A stretch of DNA of 48,706 nucleotides, taken from positions 4,694-53,399 of the forward strand of contig JAHBMJ010000193.1 in the NCBI GenBank assembly GCA_018398765.1. Reading direction: 5' to 3'. A program made the position numbers and the translations under genes. How positions within the stretch are numbered: the first letter of the stretch is position 1; each line of letters begins with the position of its first letter. The stretch is from Chromera velia. Lineage: Eukaryota > Sar > Chromeraceae. This document shows positions 33,024 to 43,629 of the stretch, one piece after another. The notes beneath the pieces are model-generated. The model saw only the letters and a list, made by a program, of their open reading frames with translations. It was not told where the DNA came from and searched no databases.

Positions 33024-33906
33024 AGAAAACAGGAATATTCATTTAAAAAAAGCAACGCAGTGGGACAATCATGTTCGACAATGTTTGGTAAATCCCCAGT
33101 AGCCGAATCATGAGTTTGAAATACGATGGAGCACTTTTTTTTGTAGTTATGAATAATTGATTATGCATTTTTATGTATTTTTACCATCATTTATGATATT
33201 TTTTATTATCATACGGATTCATACCTGATTGTACTGGTTATAATCGCATTAAAAGTGGTCAATAAGCTTGCTCCTAGAATCGAGACTAATAGAGACTAAT
33301 AGGAAAAAGCGGAACCTTCGGAGTCAAGTGTGGATAAACTAGGCTTGACCCGCCCCTCATATATGGGGACGCGGCATGCATAACAAAAACCTCGATCATC
33401 AACGTTAATCTTATACCAAGCTAGATGCTAAGCCGTATACACATATAGTGTAAGATGCTTTGCTTGCTATTTTATATTGCCGCTTAGCAGCCGCTATCAT
33501 CATTATGATATTAATATATCATCGTCCTTGGCCCATGAGTAGGCGTCTAGCGCTCTACATCCGTTCGTCTCTCTATCATTTCCTTTTACTTTCTTTCACC
33601 TGTCTTACCAATGGATTCAGAGCTAGTCTCTGCTTCAAGACTCCTCTCGAAGTCTCTCTGTGAGGAGAAATAGACAGGCCAATTGTTCTCTTTCACTTAA
33701 TTTCTCTAGAACTTTCTCGGCCAGACCTGTCTTTCCCGGTTCTTTTCGTTGATTGCTTAATTTCGGCCTTGATTTGAAATCATGATTTCAAGAACAGCAA
33801 AACACAAAAACAGACACAGTGCTGATCTCCAGTGCGCGATCAGTGAAGAAGTTTCAGCGACGAAGAAGAAAAAAATCATGCCGAAGAGATTTGCTACCCT
33901 TTCCCC
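33024..33906. other. decayed repeat margin, no gene
   Basis: A satellite remnant is at about 33050-33105 (GTGGGACAAT, AATCCCCAGTAG) and a fourth border-element copy at 33333-33400. AT-rich sequence surrounds these. The rest, up to the N-gap, shows no coding signal. Confidence 0.6.
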
Positions 33907-33919
33907 NNNNNNNNNNNNN
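33907..33919. other. assembly gap (13 N)
   Basis: Undetermined bases directly before a (CA)n-(GA)n-(GACA)n microsatellite at 33920-33984, which probably caused the gap. Confidence 0.99.
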
Positions 33920-33934
33920 CACACACACACACAT

Positions 33935-33984
<50 letters not shown>

Positions 33985-34319
33985 GCACTCACAGATGCCC
34001 ATCAGACGAAAGGACACGATTGGGCGCTCGCAGACGGATAGTTCAGTCCAGACACACAGATCTGCGCCACACCCTTCCCTGCTTGTCTTAACAAATGCAT
34101 GTGTCTTCTTTAAATTGTTTTTCTCCCTTCTTCTTTACCTTCCGAAAGTGTGACTCCTTACTTCCTTTTCTTCGCTTTTCATTGCACGAAAATTTGTGCT
34201 GTGACCTCCACAACGATTGGCTTTTCTTCTCCGCAACAGAAGAGCAGGAAGGACACAGACTCGAGGAGAAGACAAAAAACAATGCAAAGTATCAATTGCA
34301 CATCAGTGTGTCGTGCATG

Positions 34320-34558
34320 TCACTGAGGAATCCAGAAAGAAAGTTCGAGTCCCGCCTTGACGGGCCCTGCAGTCCTGGCCTTGTCGTACTTCATTCCCGT
34401 CTCCTGCATTGTGCAGGCCTGCCACATATTCTCTGTGGCCTTCAGACAACAGGCAGCGTTGTCCGTCAGGTCACACGTCCCAGTGGGACCCTGCATGCAT
34501 GCGCATGGGACAGTAGGGGGGTGGGGCGGTGGTCAGGAAGAGGCAGCACAGGAATACG

Positions 34559-34632
<74 letters not shown>

Positions 34633-34884
34633 TCTCTGTCTCTCCCACTTATTCATTCATAATGTGTCGCTCACAAACACGCACGCACGCGCACACACAC
34701 ACATGCACGCGCGCGCTCTACCCCTGTCTCAACCTCTTTCTCAAACACACAAACACGCACACACTGTTTCACTCGCTCACACACACATGCACACACAGAG
34801 AGGGAGTGTGTAAGAAAGAAAGAGAAAGAGAGAGCGTGAGTCGGAGAGAGGGAAACGGAGAAGGAGGGGGAGAGAGAAGACGGA

Positions 34885-34915
<31 letters not shown>

Positions 34916-35117
34916 GACGCAACGGAGCCAAATGAAAAGAGAACAACATAATGAAGGCAGGCGTGCGCACATATACGCTGACACACATGCAACATGCACA
35001 AGAGAGCAAAGACGCATTCTCGCAGACAGACCACACGCACACACGCGTTCTCACTACTGTTCTCTTTGTTTATATGTCTGACTAAGCCTCTCTGTCTCTT
35101 CCACTCTCTCTATCTCT

Positions 35118-35165
<48 letters not shown>

Positions 35166-35852
35166 CACACACAGAGCACACACAGAGTGACTATGGAGAA
35201 GCTCTGTGTGACTGACCGAGAGGTTCATGGTGCCCCCCTCTGTCCTCATGATCCTGGGGTTGTTCTCTGCTGTCCTCTTCCTCTCAAACTCTGCCTCATG
35301 GTTGTCCCTGTCTGTGTCCAACCATTCCTGCTTCCCCTGCACGTCTTCCACCAATGTCTTCAGCTCGCTGCTGACAGTGATCGTCATCGCCGATTCGATC
35401 CTCGCTATCTCGGCCTTCTTTCCAACGTCGTTGCAGTAGTTTGCAGGAACCAACGTGAGGCTGTTCTGCTCACTGTAGGGTACCACCTGGATGCCTCTTG
35501 ACTCTGGAATGTCCGGGTGGGCCAGCATGTTGACCACCCAGGTGTGGCTGGTCTTTCCGGAAGAGACGGGAGCACCCCGCATGGATACTCGGCAAGGACC
35601 CTCGAGCGCGATTCTGCCCGTCTTTGAAACTCCCCAGAAGAACTTGCAGCTCTCAAACTCAATCGTTCGTGGGCCTGCTTTGCAAGTAGAGGGAGTCTCT
35701 GTCTTCTCGCATGTGCCCTCGGTCACTGTGCAATCCCAATCCCGTTTGCTTTTCTTCCAGAAAGGTTTTTGTCTCTCATGTTCCTTCATTGTTCTTGCGG
35801 AGCTGTCTGGCAAGAGAACCGCCAGGCAAAGAGCGAAAGCAACCAACCACAT
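34320..35852 (-). CDS. small secreted Cys-containing protein, unknown function
   Basis: Two exons, 35852-35217 and 34490-34320, joined in phase 0 (CTCTCG|GTCAGT ... ATGCAG|GGTCCC); 268 residues, stop TGA at 34322-34320. The N-terminus MWLVAFALCLAVLLPDSSA is a clean signal peptide. The mature part has Cys residues in DWDCTVTEGTCEK, STCKAG, ESCKFFWG and GPCRVS, then a predicted coiled or helical stretch (KKAEIARIESAMTITVSSELKTL cut short here), and exon 2 adds TCDLTDNAACCLK and QACTMQ. The even spread of Cys suggests disulfides in an extracellular or vesicular protein. No family is recognised. The 726-bp intron is almost entirely microsatellite. Confidence 0.78.
34560..35176. repeat. compound CT/CA/GA/GAAA microsatellites within the intron
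   Basis: CT and CA tracts at 34560-34628, CG/CA-rich tracts at 34675-34800, GA-rich and (GAAA)n at 34800-34917, and a long (CA)n at 35120-35175. All lie between the two exons of the secreted-protein gene. Confidence 0.85.
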
Positions 35853-36108
35853 TGTAGAAATTCAAGTGCTGCAAACTCTGCTGTCAAAAACGAACCTTTG
35901 AGGATTTGATGGACGATTCTGGAACTTTGAGGGACGAACGAAGGAAATTGAATTATATATTTGTTGGAGCGCCTCAGAGCAACACTTCGACGTTGATCAA
36001 GTCACTGAGGACCGCTGATTGGATCGAGGAACTGACAGTTCTTTCTCTGTCAACTAATGTGCACATGTTACCGCCTATACATTGTTCCAGCGCCCTTCCA
36101 TGAGTTAA
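35853..36108. other. upstream region of the secreted-protein gene
   Basis: An open frame at 35906-36103 (65 codons, IFVGAPQSNTSTLIKSLRT) has no recognised homology and no clear splice context. It may be chance or a short gene fragment. Confidence 0.3.
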
Positions 36109-36164
36109 TCTTTAGTGTCTCTCTGGTCCTTTGTCGGGCCAGTATGCATCTTGCCTAGGCATAG
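36109..36164 (+). repeat. 56-bp dispersed element, copy 2
   Basis: Same orientation as 1652-1707 with one base change in the first hairpin loop. Followed by GCATGC-rich sequence at about 36208-36239 and an A18 run at about 36263. Confidence 0.8.
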
Positions 36165-36689
36165 GTCCTTCCATGAGGGGTGAACGTGTCAGGAGACGGA
36201 CAGAGAACATGCACGCATGCACGCATGTGTGCATGCATGAATTATTGAAATGCCTGAATTTTTGAAAAAAAAAAAAAAAAAAGAAACATACAAAGAAGCG
36301 CTTACAGAACACGAGAGTGGGCGCGCACTGCGCGCCGACGTTGTCGCGGTGGGTACTCCCGTTGTCGAGTCCGGCGTCGAAAGAGGGACATATACAAAAG
36401 TTCTTCTCCTTCGAAGCGTCGTGGCGCATGCATGTCGGAATGCCTTTTCATGCTCCTCTTTTTACAACACTATACAACATTATTACTCAGAGAGACGGGG
36501 AACCCACCAAGCATTTACTCAATAATTGCCATACAGTAAGTAGATTGAGTTGTACAAATTAAGTGAAGTAAAGTGAACTTAAGTTTCGAAGAAAAATGAC
36601 GTTCAAAAAGCTTCAGAATATAATTGTGGGGACCGACTCATAGAGAAATTTTTATATGCCTCTGATAGTTGGGCCCGAATGGCAATTAA

Positions 36690-37565
36690 CTGTATGCGCA
36701 TAACTCAAACGTAAGCTTATAGTATATACCACATCAAATGTAATTTTTCATTTTTGACCCCGGCGTACAAATTATAAATACAAATTATGCATTTTTAAAC
36801 GCTATTTTTGGGGGCCCAAATTGTTTAATACAGACCAAAAACGGCATGCCGGGGCCTAACTTCGCGCGGAATGCGCGCGCGCACCACGGATTACAAATCT
36901 GAGTGCTCGATTAGAAAAGTTGGTCCATGAATGCACTTCGGTTCATCCTTGAGTTGTATTGTTTTGAAGTTTATGGACAGTTCTGCTGCACAGATAAGCT
37001 TCATGATTATGTACATAGGAACATCTTCCGTGGTGTACTTGAAGAGTGCTTGATTCTCTTGAAGGTCCTCAAAATTCCTCCGGTTCAGACACTTGACTCG
37101 CCTCACCTTTCCACACTGTGAGTGTGTGCAGGTGAGAGTTAAGACCAGCTCCGACATTCTAAAAAAAGTGATTTAAGATGATCCAAGATGATCCAAGATA
37201 TCAGATCGAAACAGAAGATGATCTAAGATAGAAAAAAATTCAGATGAAACAGAAGGCGTCACTGTGAGTCAGGAGACTTCAGCTTTCAGGAGACTTCTGG
37301 GATCCACATGCATTAATTGTCAACATTTGTAATCTAGCATGCAAATTGTGGTTGGACACAAAAGTTGGGCTCCAGCATATCATTTTTGGTCTGTATGCCT
37401 TATTTAGGCCCCCTCCCCCCAAAAAATTTTAAATGCAAAAAATGTATTTGTAATTTGTATCTGACGAAAAATTCGATTTGATGCGGTATAGTAAGATTTG
37501 CAAATTTCTGCATAAGGTTTACCTATGCAGTCATCTCAAACGCGAGTATAGTATAGTAAAAAACC
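36690..37565. mobile_element. inverted-repeat element of about 0.87 kb, possible non-autonomous DNA transposon
   Basis: The left arm (about 36695-36850) and the reverse complement of the right arm (about 37370-37560) share, in order, CATCAAAT, AATTTTTC, TACAAATTA, AATACA, TTTTTGGGGG, GGGCC and ATACAGACCAAAAA. The arms are therefore imperfect inverted repeats of about 160-190 bp. Between them lie about 520 bp that include a minus-strand open frame (36891-37157). Exact termini and target duplication are not resolved. Confidence 0.65.
36891..37157 (-). CDS. 88-codon ORF inside the inverted-repeat element, unknown
   Basis: Begins MSELVLTLTCTHSQCGKVRR and ends IHGPTFLIEHSDL. It is the only open frame of note between the arms, and its composition is more GC-balanced than the arms. 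It could be a captured host exon, the remains of a transposase, or chance. I recognise no domain. Confidence 0.35.
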   Translation of the reverse strand: MSELVLTLTCTHSQCGKVRRVKCLNRRNFEDLQENQALFKYTTEDVPMYIIMKLICAAELSINFKTIQLKDEPKCIHGPTFLIEHSDL

Positions 37566-38773
37566 GTTACTAAGGCTCAGATGAATGCTCCGGCTCAAGT
37601 TTATGTAATATATGCTCACTTGGTATGTTCGTTGACGTTCGCTTAGGCTAGCTTCCTATGAATACTAGCTAAGTTTACTAGGCTATCTTATATTACCCCG
37701 TGCATGCACATCTAGCATCTAACATCTAACACTTATAACTTTAGACTGTAAAGCTCAGTGTATGCAGGCTTAGCATGTATTAGCGTGTAACATACTTAGA
37801 ATCAAATCTAATTATAACAAATTAATAAACTTTTTTAGAATCCTCCCCTCTCTCAACTGCAGACTCAAGCCACTGAACGTCTACTAGTACATATTTTAAA
37901 AATATATTATGATAAAATGTACAAAATGTAAGCTTAAGGCTGGAAGTGATGATAATCATATTTTTTTTTTATTTTGAATGTTCCTTAGGATTTTATTTAA
38001 TCTCACTTATAATTAAAGTAATTTATTGCTTAAATGATTACTGCAATTAACTTATAAAATCTGCATTAGACTAAGTGAGTTTATCAAAGGCAAGCTAAAA
38101 GGCAGACGTAAAACAAAACCCCTTTCCAAGTCTTAAAGTTTGCGATACCTCTGACTCAGAGTCTCTGCTTTTGACGTTGACTCTATAATACAGACGAACG
38201 GCAAGGTATCTTCTTACCTTGATCAAGCTTCTTAATCGCTATAATCACATTCTCAATCCGTACATGACAGTCTCAGTGTCAGTCTGGCTGAGTCTGCTGG
38301 TATGATTACATATGACTAGGCATATAATTAGTATTTGATGGAATTAAGAGCATTACATACAGGGTCCCACTTCTGCTTGCAGATCGACGCAAGCAGTGAA
38401 CGCTGCAGGTTTTAGTCAAAAGATGTGAATAAAAAAAACAAAGCCCTTTCTTTACTTCCTTTGCCGCTTTCTGAATGGAAGGCAACACGGAAGCGAGTCC
38501 AAGAACCATACTCAGTTGGTCAGTAGCATGTATGCACTCCTTGCATTCATGAACTATATATGATTGTATGCTCACAGAAGCACTTATTAAAACAAAAAGA
38601 GCTTTTCCACTCCCGGCCTCTTTTCAAACCTCAAGTCGATCAGACTGGGTGCAAGGAAAACAAACGACAAGGGGGCAAAGAGATATAATTGTTGAGTGAG
38701 AGACTGGTAGGGAGACTTTTTTCCTCCATCTCTCTTTACCACCGACCCTTCCTTTCCTACGAAGTGCCACATT

Positions 38774-38808
<35 letters not shown>

Positions 38809-40169
38809 TATATACACACATACACACACATACACACACACATACATACACACTCATTTCGTCTCGGTCCGGTGAAGTACCAGGTGCTTCACTCCGGCTG
38901 CACTCGTTTGGTTGTCCACTGTCTACATGTGCCCTAGACACGTGCTTGCAGCCGTTGCGCCCCCTGTTGGCGCAGACCAGTTCTACAAGCCCATCGGTTG
39001 CAAAATTCACGAGCCTCAACATCTGCAGGTATTATATTAAACACATTTTCAACATGTTCAGAGTCTCCGACTCCTAAAAAGTCGTTTTGAAGGTCTGGCT
39101 GTGAAAAAACAGGGCATCTTTATTCAGATTTCAGTCTCTATTTTGCCTATACTTGCCTAACTTATGCTCTTAATATTTTTGCAGCTTTTTTGTCTTACTG
39201 TTGTTGTCATTTACATTGCTACCATCACTGCTATACCCACCTTGTATACCCACACATATCACATGCCTCTGGTGAAACAAATAGTCCAAAAAGGCTGTGT
39301 CAAGCCATCAATTCCAACCTTTATATGGATCTTCCCTATCTTGCCCCACTATAAACTCATAAACTCAGAGCCTCCACAAATGAAATGCAAAGACACTGAC
39401 TGATCTTGCCTCTCACAGAGACAGTTAACGCTCCCCAACGACCTCTTTTTGCACTTTCTGTAGAAGACTTCCTGCGTAGGTTAATACTTGTCGGAGTGTG
39501 TCTGCATATACACTCCGATTTTAGGTCTGTAGACCCTAACACTCCACATAGGGTGATCACACTCCGATTTTAGGTCTTTTTAGTGATTTTTACAGGTTAT
39601 AAAAAAGATATTTTCTAACTTTTTCTGTATGGGAACAGTCTGAAAAACACACTCCGCAAAATATAGTCCAATTTAAGATTTTCAGCCCAGAACACTCCGA
39701 GAGATACCGTTCCACGGCTTCCTGCTTTTTTTTTCTAGCGTAGACCTCCAGTTCAAGTGTGTGTGTGAGGGAGTCCAGAGACAGGTCTTTAAATTTGTCC
39801 ACTCCACAGGGATGCCCCCCCGGCATCACAGAGCATGGCATCTCCTTCTATATGCAGAAAAGAATAGAAAAACTCTGATGAAAAAACAGCTACGAGAAAC
39901 TCATATACCACACAGCATTATATACAGCTCCATAGGAAAGAAAATACACATTTTTTATGCAGAGCATCTATTAAAAGCTAGATTAAAAGTAATTAAAAGA
40001 GAGAGAAGAAAAGGGACATCACATTCATTTCATTCTTCAGGTACAAAGACAAGATTGCTCTTTTTTTGTTGGTACTCAGCACTGACTTTCTAGGGAAAAT
40101 ATTGATATAGAAAAAGGAAAAAACTGAAAGCAACATATACAACAAACCTTAATTCGTCTTTCGCATGCA
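37566..40169. other. AT-rich region with microsatellites, no confident gene
   Basis: 37566-38600 is strongly AT-rich. A CT/CA/CATA microsatellite is at 38775-38855. A minus-strand frame (about 39022-38850, starting MLRLVNFATDGLVELVC) could be an exon with acceptor CTGCAG and donor GTGTGT, but nothing confirms it. ACACTCCG and its near-variants recur about six times between 39490 and 39800. Confidence 0.45.
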
Positions 40170-43156
40170 CATTCCATCAAAGATGACGTGAAGTACGAGA
40201 CTTCAGTCGCTCACTACGCCTCTTCAACATCCAGTACAGGGCTTCTTTTTACAATGAGCTGCGCTTCTATCGATCCTTTTGTTTTGATTCTTTTCCCTTA
40301 AATGGTTCCCTTTCCCGTTGGCTGGCCGAAAAAGATTCCGACCTAGCCATCTTCACAGAAGCAATGGATGTAACAAGGGACATCTCTTGTGGGGGGTGGA
40401 AAGGCAAAAACTTCAGCCACCATGAGTGGTACTGGCAGCAACTAGGTATGCGCAGAGCAGCCCATGATAGGGACGGTAGGAGTGGGGGTGTTTGTGTGCT
40501 TGTAAAAGAGGAACGGTGGAGCGAGCTGAAACCCGAAATCTCCCTTGTGGGCCCGAGTCTAGTTGAAGTGAAGATTACTGTGGGTGGGCGCAGGGTGCAT
40601 GTATTCGGTCTTTATACTTTCCCGGGTCCTGGTCCAATCACAGGGACAGTGGGGTCCCTAACCTCTTAAAGGATGTATTTAGGGGGGTCCCTCTTGAGGC
40701 AGACAGGGTGGTGATGGGGGATTTCAATGCGCACTCAGGCAGCCTTGTCCCCAAAAATCTTTTGTGGTCCCGTGCAGATATCTTCCTCCCGCCAAGGGAT
40801 TCTGCGGGGATTGATAGGAGAGGAGAAAATGATGAGGGCTCGGAGGAGCCTGACAGACCCTCGTTTATCTGTATATCTCAGTACAGCAAAGACGTTGACC
40901 GCAGTGGGAGGGACTTTATTCAAATTTGTAGTGATATGAATCTTGTTCCTTTGAACGGAACTGACGGGAGAAGCAGCGGGAGAGTCTTTTATTTTTTTTG
41001 GTGAGTGCACCCACTATTCCAGACAGAGCAGCATGTCTATGCCCACTTCCCTCATTAATTACGTACTTACTGATCCATCTACTATACAGAAGGTTTCTGA
41101 TTGGGAGGTTGACTTCGATGGTATTGCCTCCCCCGACCATACGACCGTTTCCTTCTCCTTTTCCCCTCCCTTGGCCAAACTCGAATCTGAAGATGCTCTC
41201 CCACCCCACCAAAACCTCTCTGATTGTCCTCCCCTTTTCTGTTCAAACCGCACAGCCTCGGTCTCTGATGAAGAAATCGCGCTGCTTGCAGCAGCGGTGA
41301 GATCGTTTGCTGAGGATCGATGGCCTGGCTTGTGGGCCTATCATGAGCAGATCGAACCATTCGAGGAGCCGCCTGCTCCTCTACCTCCCCCAGTGTCCCC
41401 GCATCCCCAACCAAGGCTGACTTTGGAGGGCGGTGACGATTGTGCATGTCTGCACAGGTTAGTTGAGGAATGGTCACGTGTGCTGGTAGGGCTGATCAAG
41501 CAGACAGGGGACAAGGAGCCCGGCCTAGAAAGTAGACGATCAAAGAGAGAGGCATGGTTTGATTTGGAATGTAAAGCTTTACAGAAAGAGGTTAGAGAGG
41601 CAGACGAGAGATGGAAGCTAGTGAGAGATGGGAATGGAAGGGGAATAGAGTTCGATAGACTGCAGAGGCTTCTGCAGGTCCGTCGTACTCTATTCAAAAG
41701 AAAGAGAGTTACGTAGGAGAGAGCACAAGCCCGGAGGGTACAAGAAGAGTTGTTAAAAGACCCGCTTACTATCTGGAGGAGAAAGAAAAAAGCTGCCTCA
41801 GCTGGGGGAGCCTCCCGTTCTTCTCTACGTGAGTTTTCAAATCATTGGGCGGGGGTGTTTGAAGATAAGAATGAAGAGCCTCTCCCTTCTGCCCTCCCAT
41901 CTGCCCCTCCTCCTTTCCACCCTTCTATTTTGCCCTTCTCTTTCCATCAAATCTCCTCTGCTCTAAAGAAAATGAATAGAAAGAAAGCGTCTGGCCTTGA
42001 AAGAATCTCCCCCGCTCAGCTTAACCTTTGTTTTGCGCACTCGGCGCTCTCTCGTTTTTTACTTTCTGTTTTGTTTAATTGTATGCATATTTTTGCTTGC
42101 TGGTCTCCCTCTTGGAATATGCTGCATATCTACCCTGTCCCTAAAGGCCCTGCCTCTCCCTCTCCTAATGAATGGAGGCCTATTCACGTTGTCAACCCTT
42201 TCGTAAAACTTTTTGGTTTGCTGATGGACGGCTATGTGCGCTCTTAAGTTGAGCTTAACGTCAGGCAGTTAGGTTTCAGACAAGGAATGGGTACAAGGGA
42301 AGGGGTAGGCGCACTTATCTCTACCATTCTTTCCTCTAAAAAGAAAAAGAAAGCTCTGCTGGCAGGCTTTGTTGACTTTTCCAAAGCTTTCGACACTGTG
42401 CCAAGAGGTAAGCTAATTCAGAAACTGAGAAGAGAAGGTGTATATGAGGCAGATGTGTGTATGATATGTAAAACATACAGGGAGGTCTGGAGAAAGGTAG
42501 ACGGGGACTCTTTGCGTTTTCGGGAGGGCGCTGGGGTAAAGCAAGGTGATGCTCTCTCTCCCATTCTCTTTCTTATCTATATCAATGACCTTCCCCGTAT
42601 GTGTTGAGTTAGTAAGAACGAGGGGGCCGTAGACAAAGAAGCAGAGGGAGCAGGATGGTTAGACAGCAGAATGGGGGAGGGCAGCGTTGAGAAGCCCGAG
42701 AGAGAGCCCGAACCTGTCCTTCTTGACAACTGCATCTTAGGCAGTCTGGAGTATGCGGATGATCTCTGTTTCCTTGCTCATTCCGTCTCAGATCTGCAAA
42801 AGAAGTTCTCAGCCTTAGAAGGGTATTACAAGGAATGGAGATTGACTGTGAACCTAAAGTAAACGAAAATCTTGCGTCTATCTGCCTTGGCTCTGGGGCA
42901 GTCTGCAGGTAGAGTCATGTATAGTGGGAAGGAAGTTGAATGGACATCCCAATACAAATATCTAGGGTGTGTTTTCTTTGAAGGGGGGTACTTAAACAGA
43001 ACAATTGAGTCCCATATTGCTTCTGCTTTGTGGGCTCTGGGTGAGGTAATTGGGTTGATTGCGAGCATGGGCCCACTTAGCATTGATGCACAGGTAACAG
43101 TCTTTAGAGCCTGCTGGACCCCCGTAGCGCTTTACTCTACGGGACAGCACTCCTAG
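40170..43156 (+). pseudogene. decayed APE-type non-LTR retrotransposon (endonuclease plus reverse transcriptase)
   Basis: The endonuclease begins about 40200 (RLFNIQYRASF, then NGSLSRWL, IFTEA, RSGGVCVLVKEE). It continues as VVMGDFNAHSG in another frame near 40710, then returns to the first frame with LINYVLTDP and PDHTTVSF. The reverse transcriptase follows: KKASGLERISPAQL, WRPIHVVNPFVKL, GFVDFSKAFDTVP, GVKQGDALSPILFLIYINDLP, and the catalytic box LEYADDLCFL near 42750. Two frameshifts (about 40650 and at a T8 run near 40990) and in-frame stops near 41715, 42245, 42605, 42860 and 43154 break it. No poly-A tail or 3' end was identified. The YADD box and endonuclease motifs are intact, so decay is fairly recent. 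The clade cannot be assigned by eye. Confidence 0.88.
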
Positions 43157-43362
43157 GTAGAACCCTAGTACCGTGCATGTTTATACTGTAATTGAAGATG
43201 ATATAATATAGGTTCTAATAGGTTCTAACACTGTTTTTTGCTTTTCTAGACTCGTTAGTGTAAGGTTCTTTCAGGTTCTTAAAGGTTCTTTAAAGAAGAA
43301 TCAAGTCTACATTGCGTCAAAGTGGTGTCTCCATCATTTGGTTCGTACTCTCTAGAGAAACC

Positions 43363-43385
43363 GCTAGAACCTAGGTTCTAGGAAC
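43363..43385. repeat. palindromic repeat containing AGAACCTAGGTTCT, copy 1
   Basis: Repeated at 44490-44512 with its flanks; the core is a perfect 14-bp palindrome. The surrounding 43160-43420 is rich in GGTTCT/AGAACC. Confidence 0.8.
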
Positions 43386-43629
43386 TTAGATAAAAACCTA
43401 TAAGAACTATGAAGAACCCCCCCCCTAAAGCTTCAAAAAGACTAAAAAGCTAATTTAGATGATTAAAATGATCCAAGCAAACAAGACGGATGCTTACATA
43501 TGCTAAAATTAACCGTTAAAATCATAAAACTCAGCTGTCAACTCACTTTTTCTTCTCTTCAAACAGACTTACAAGATGAGTAAGCTCTTCATCTTTCATG
43601 AAGACGGTTTCATTCTTTTTATGCGCATG

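Noticed and set aside
40170-43156. Stop-codon reassignment or readthrough in the retrotransposon
   Set aside because: TAA, TAG and TGA all occur and two frameshifts are also present, so ordinary decay explains it. The host genes here use standard stops only at their ends.
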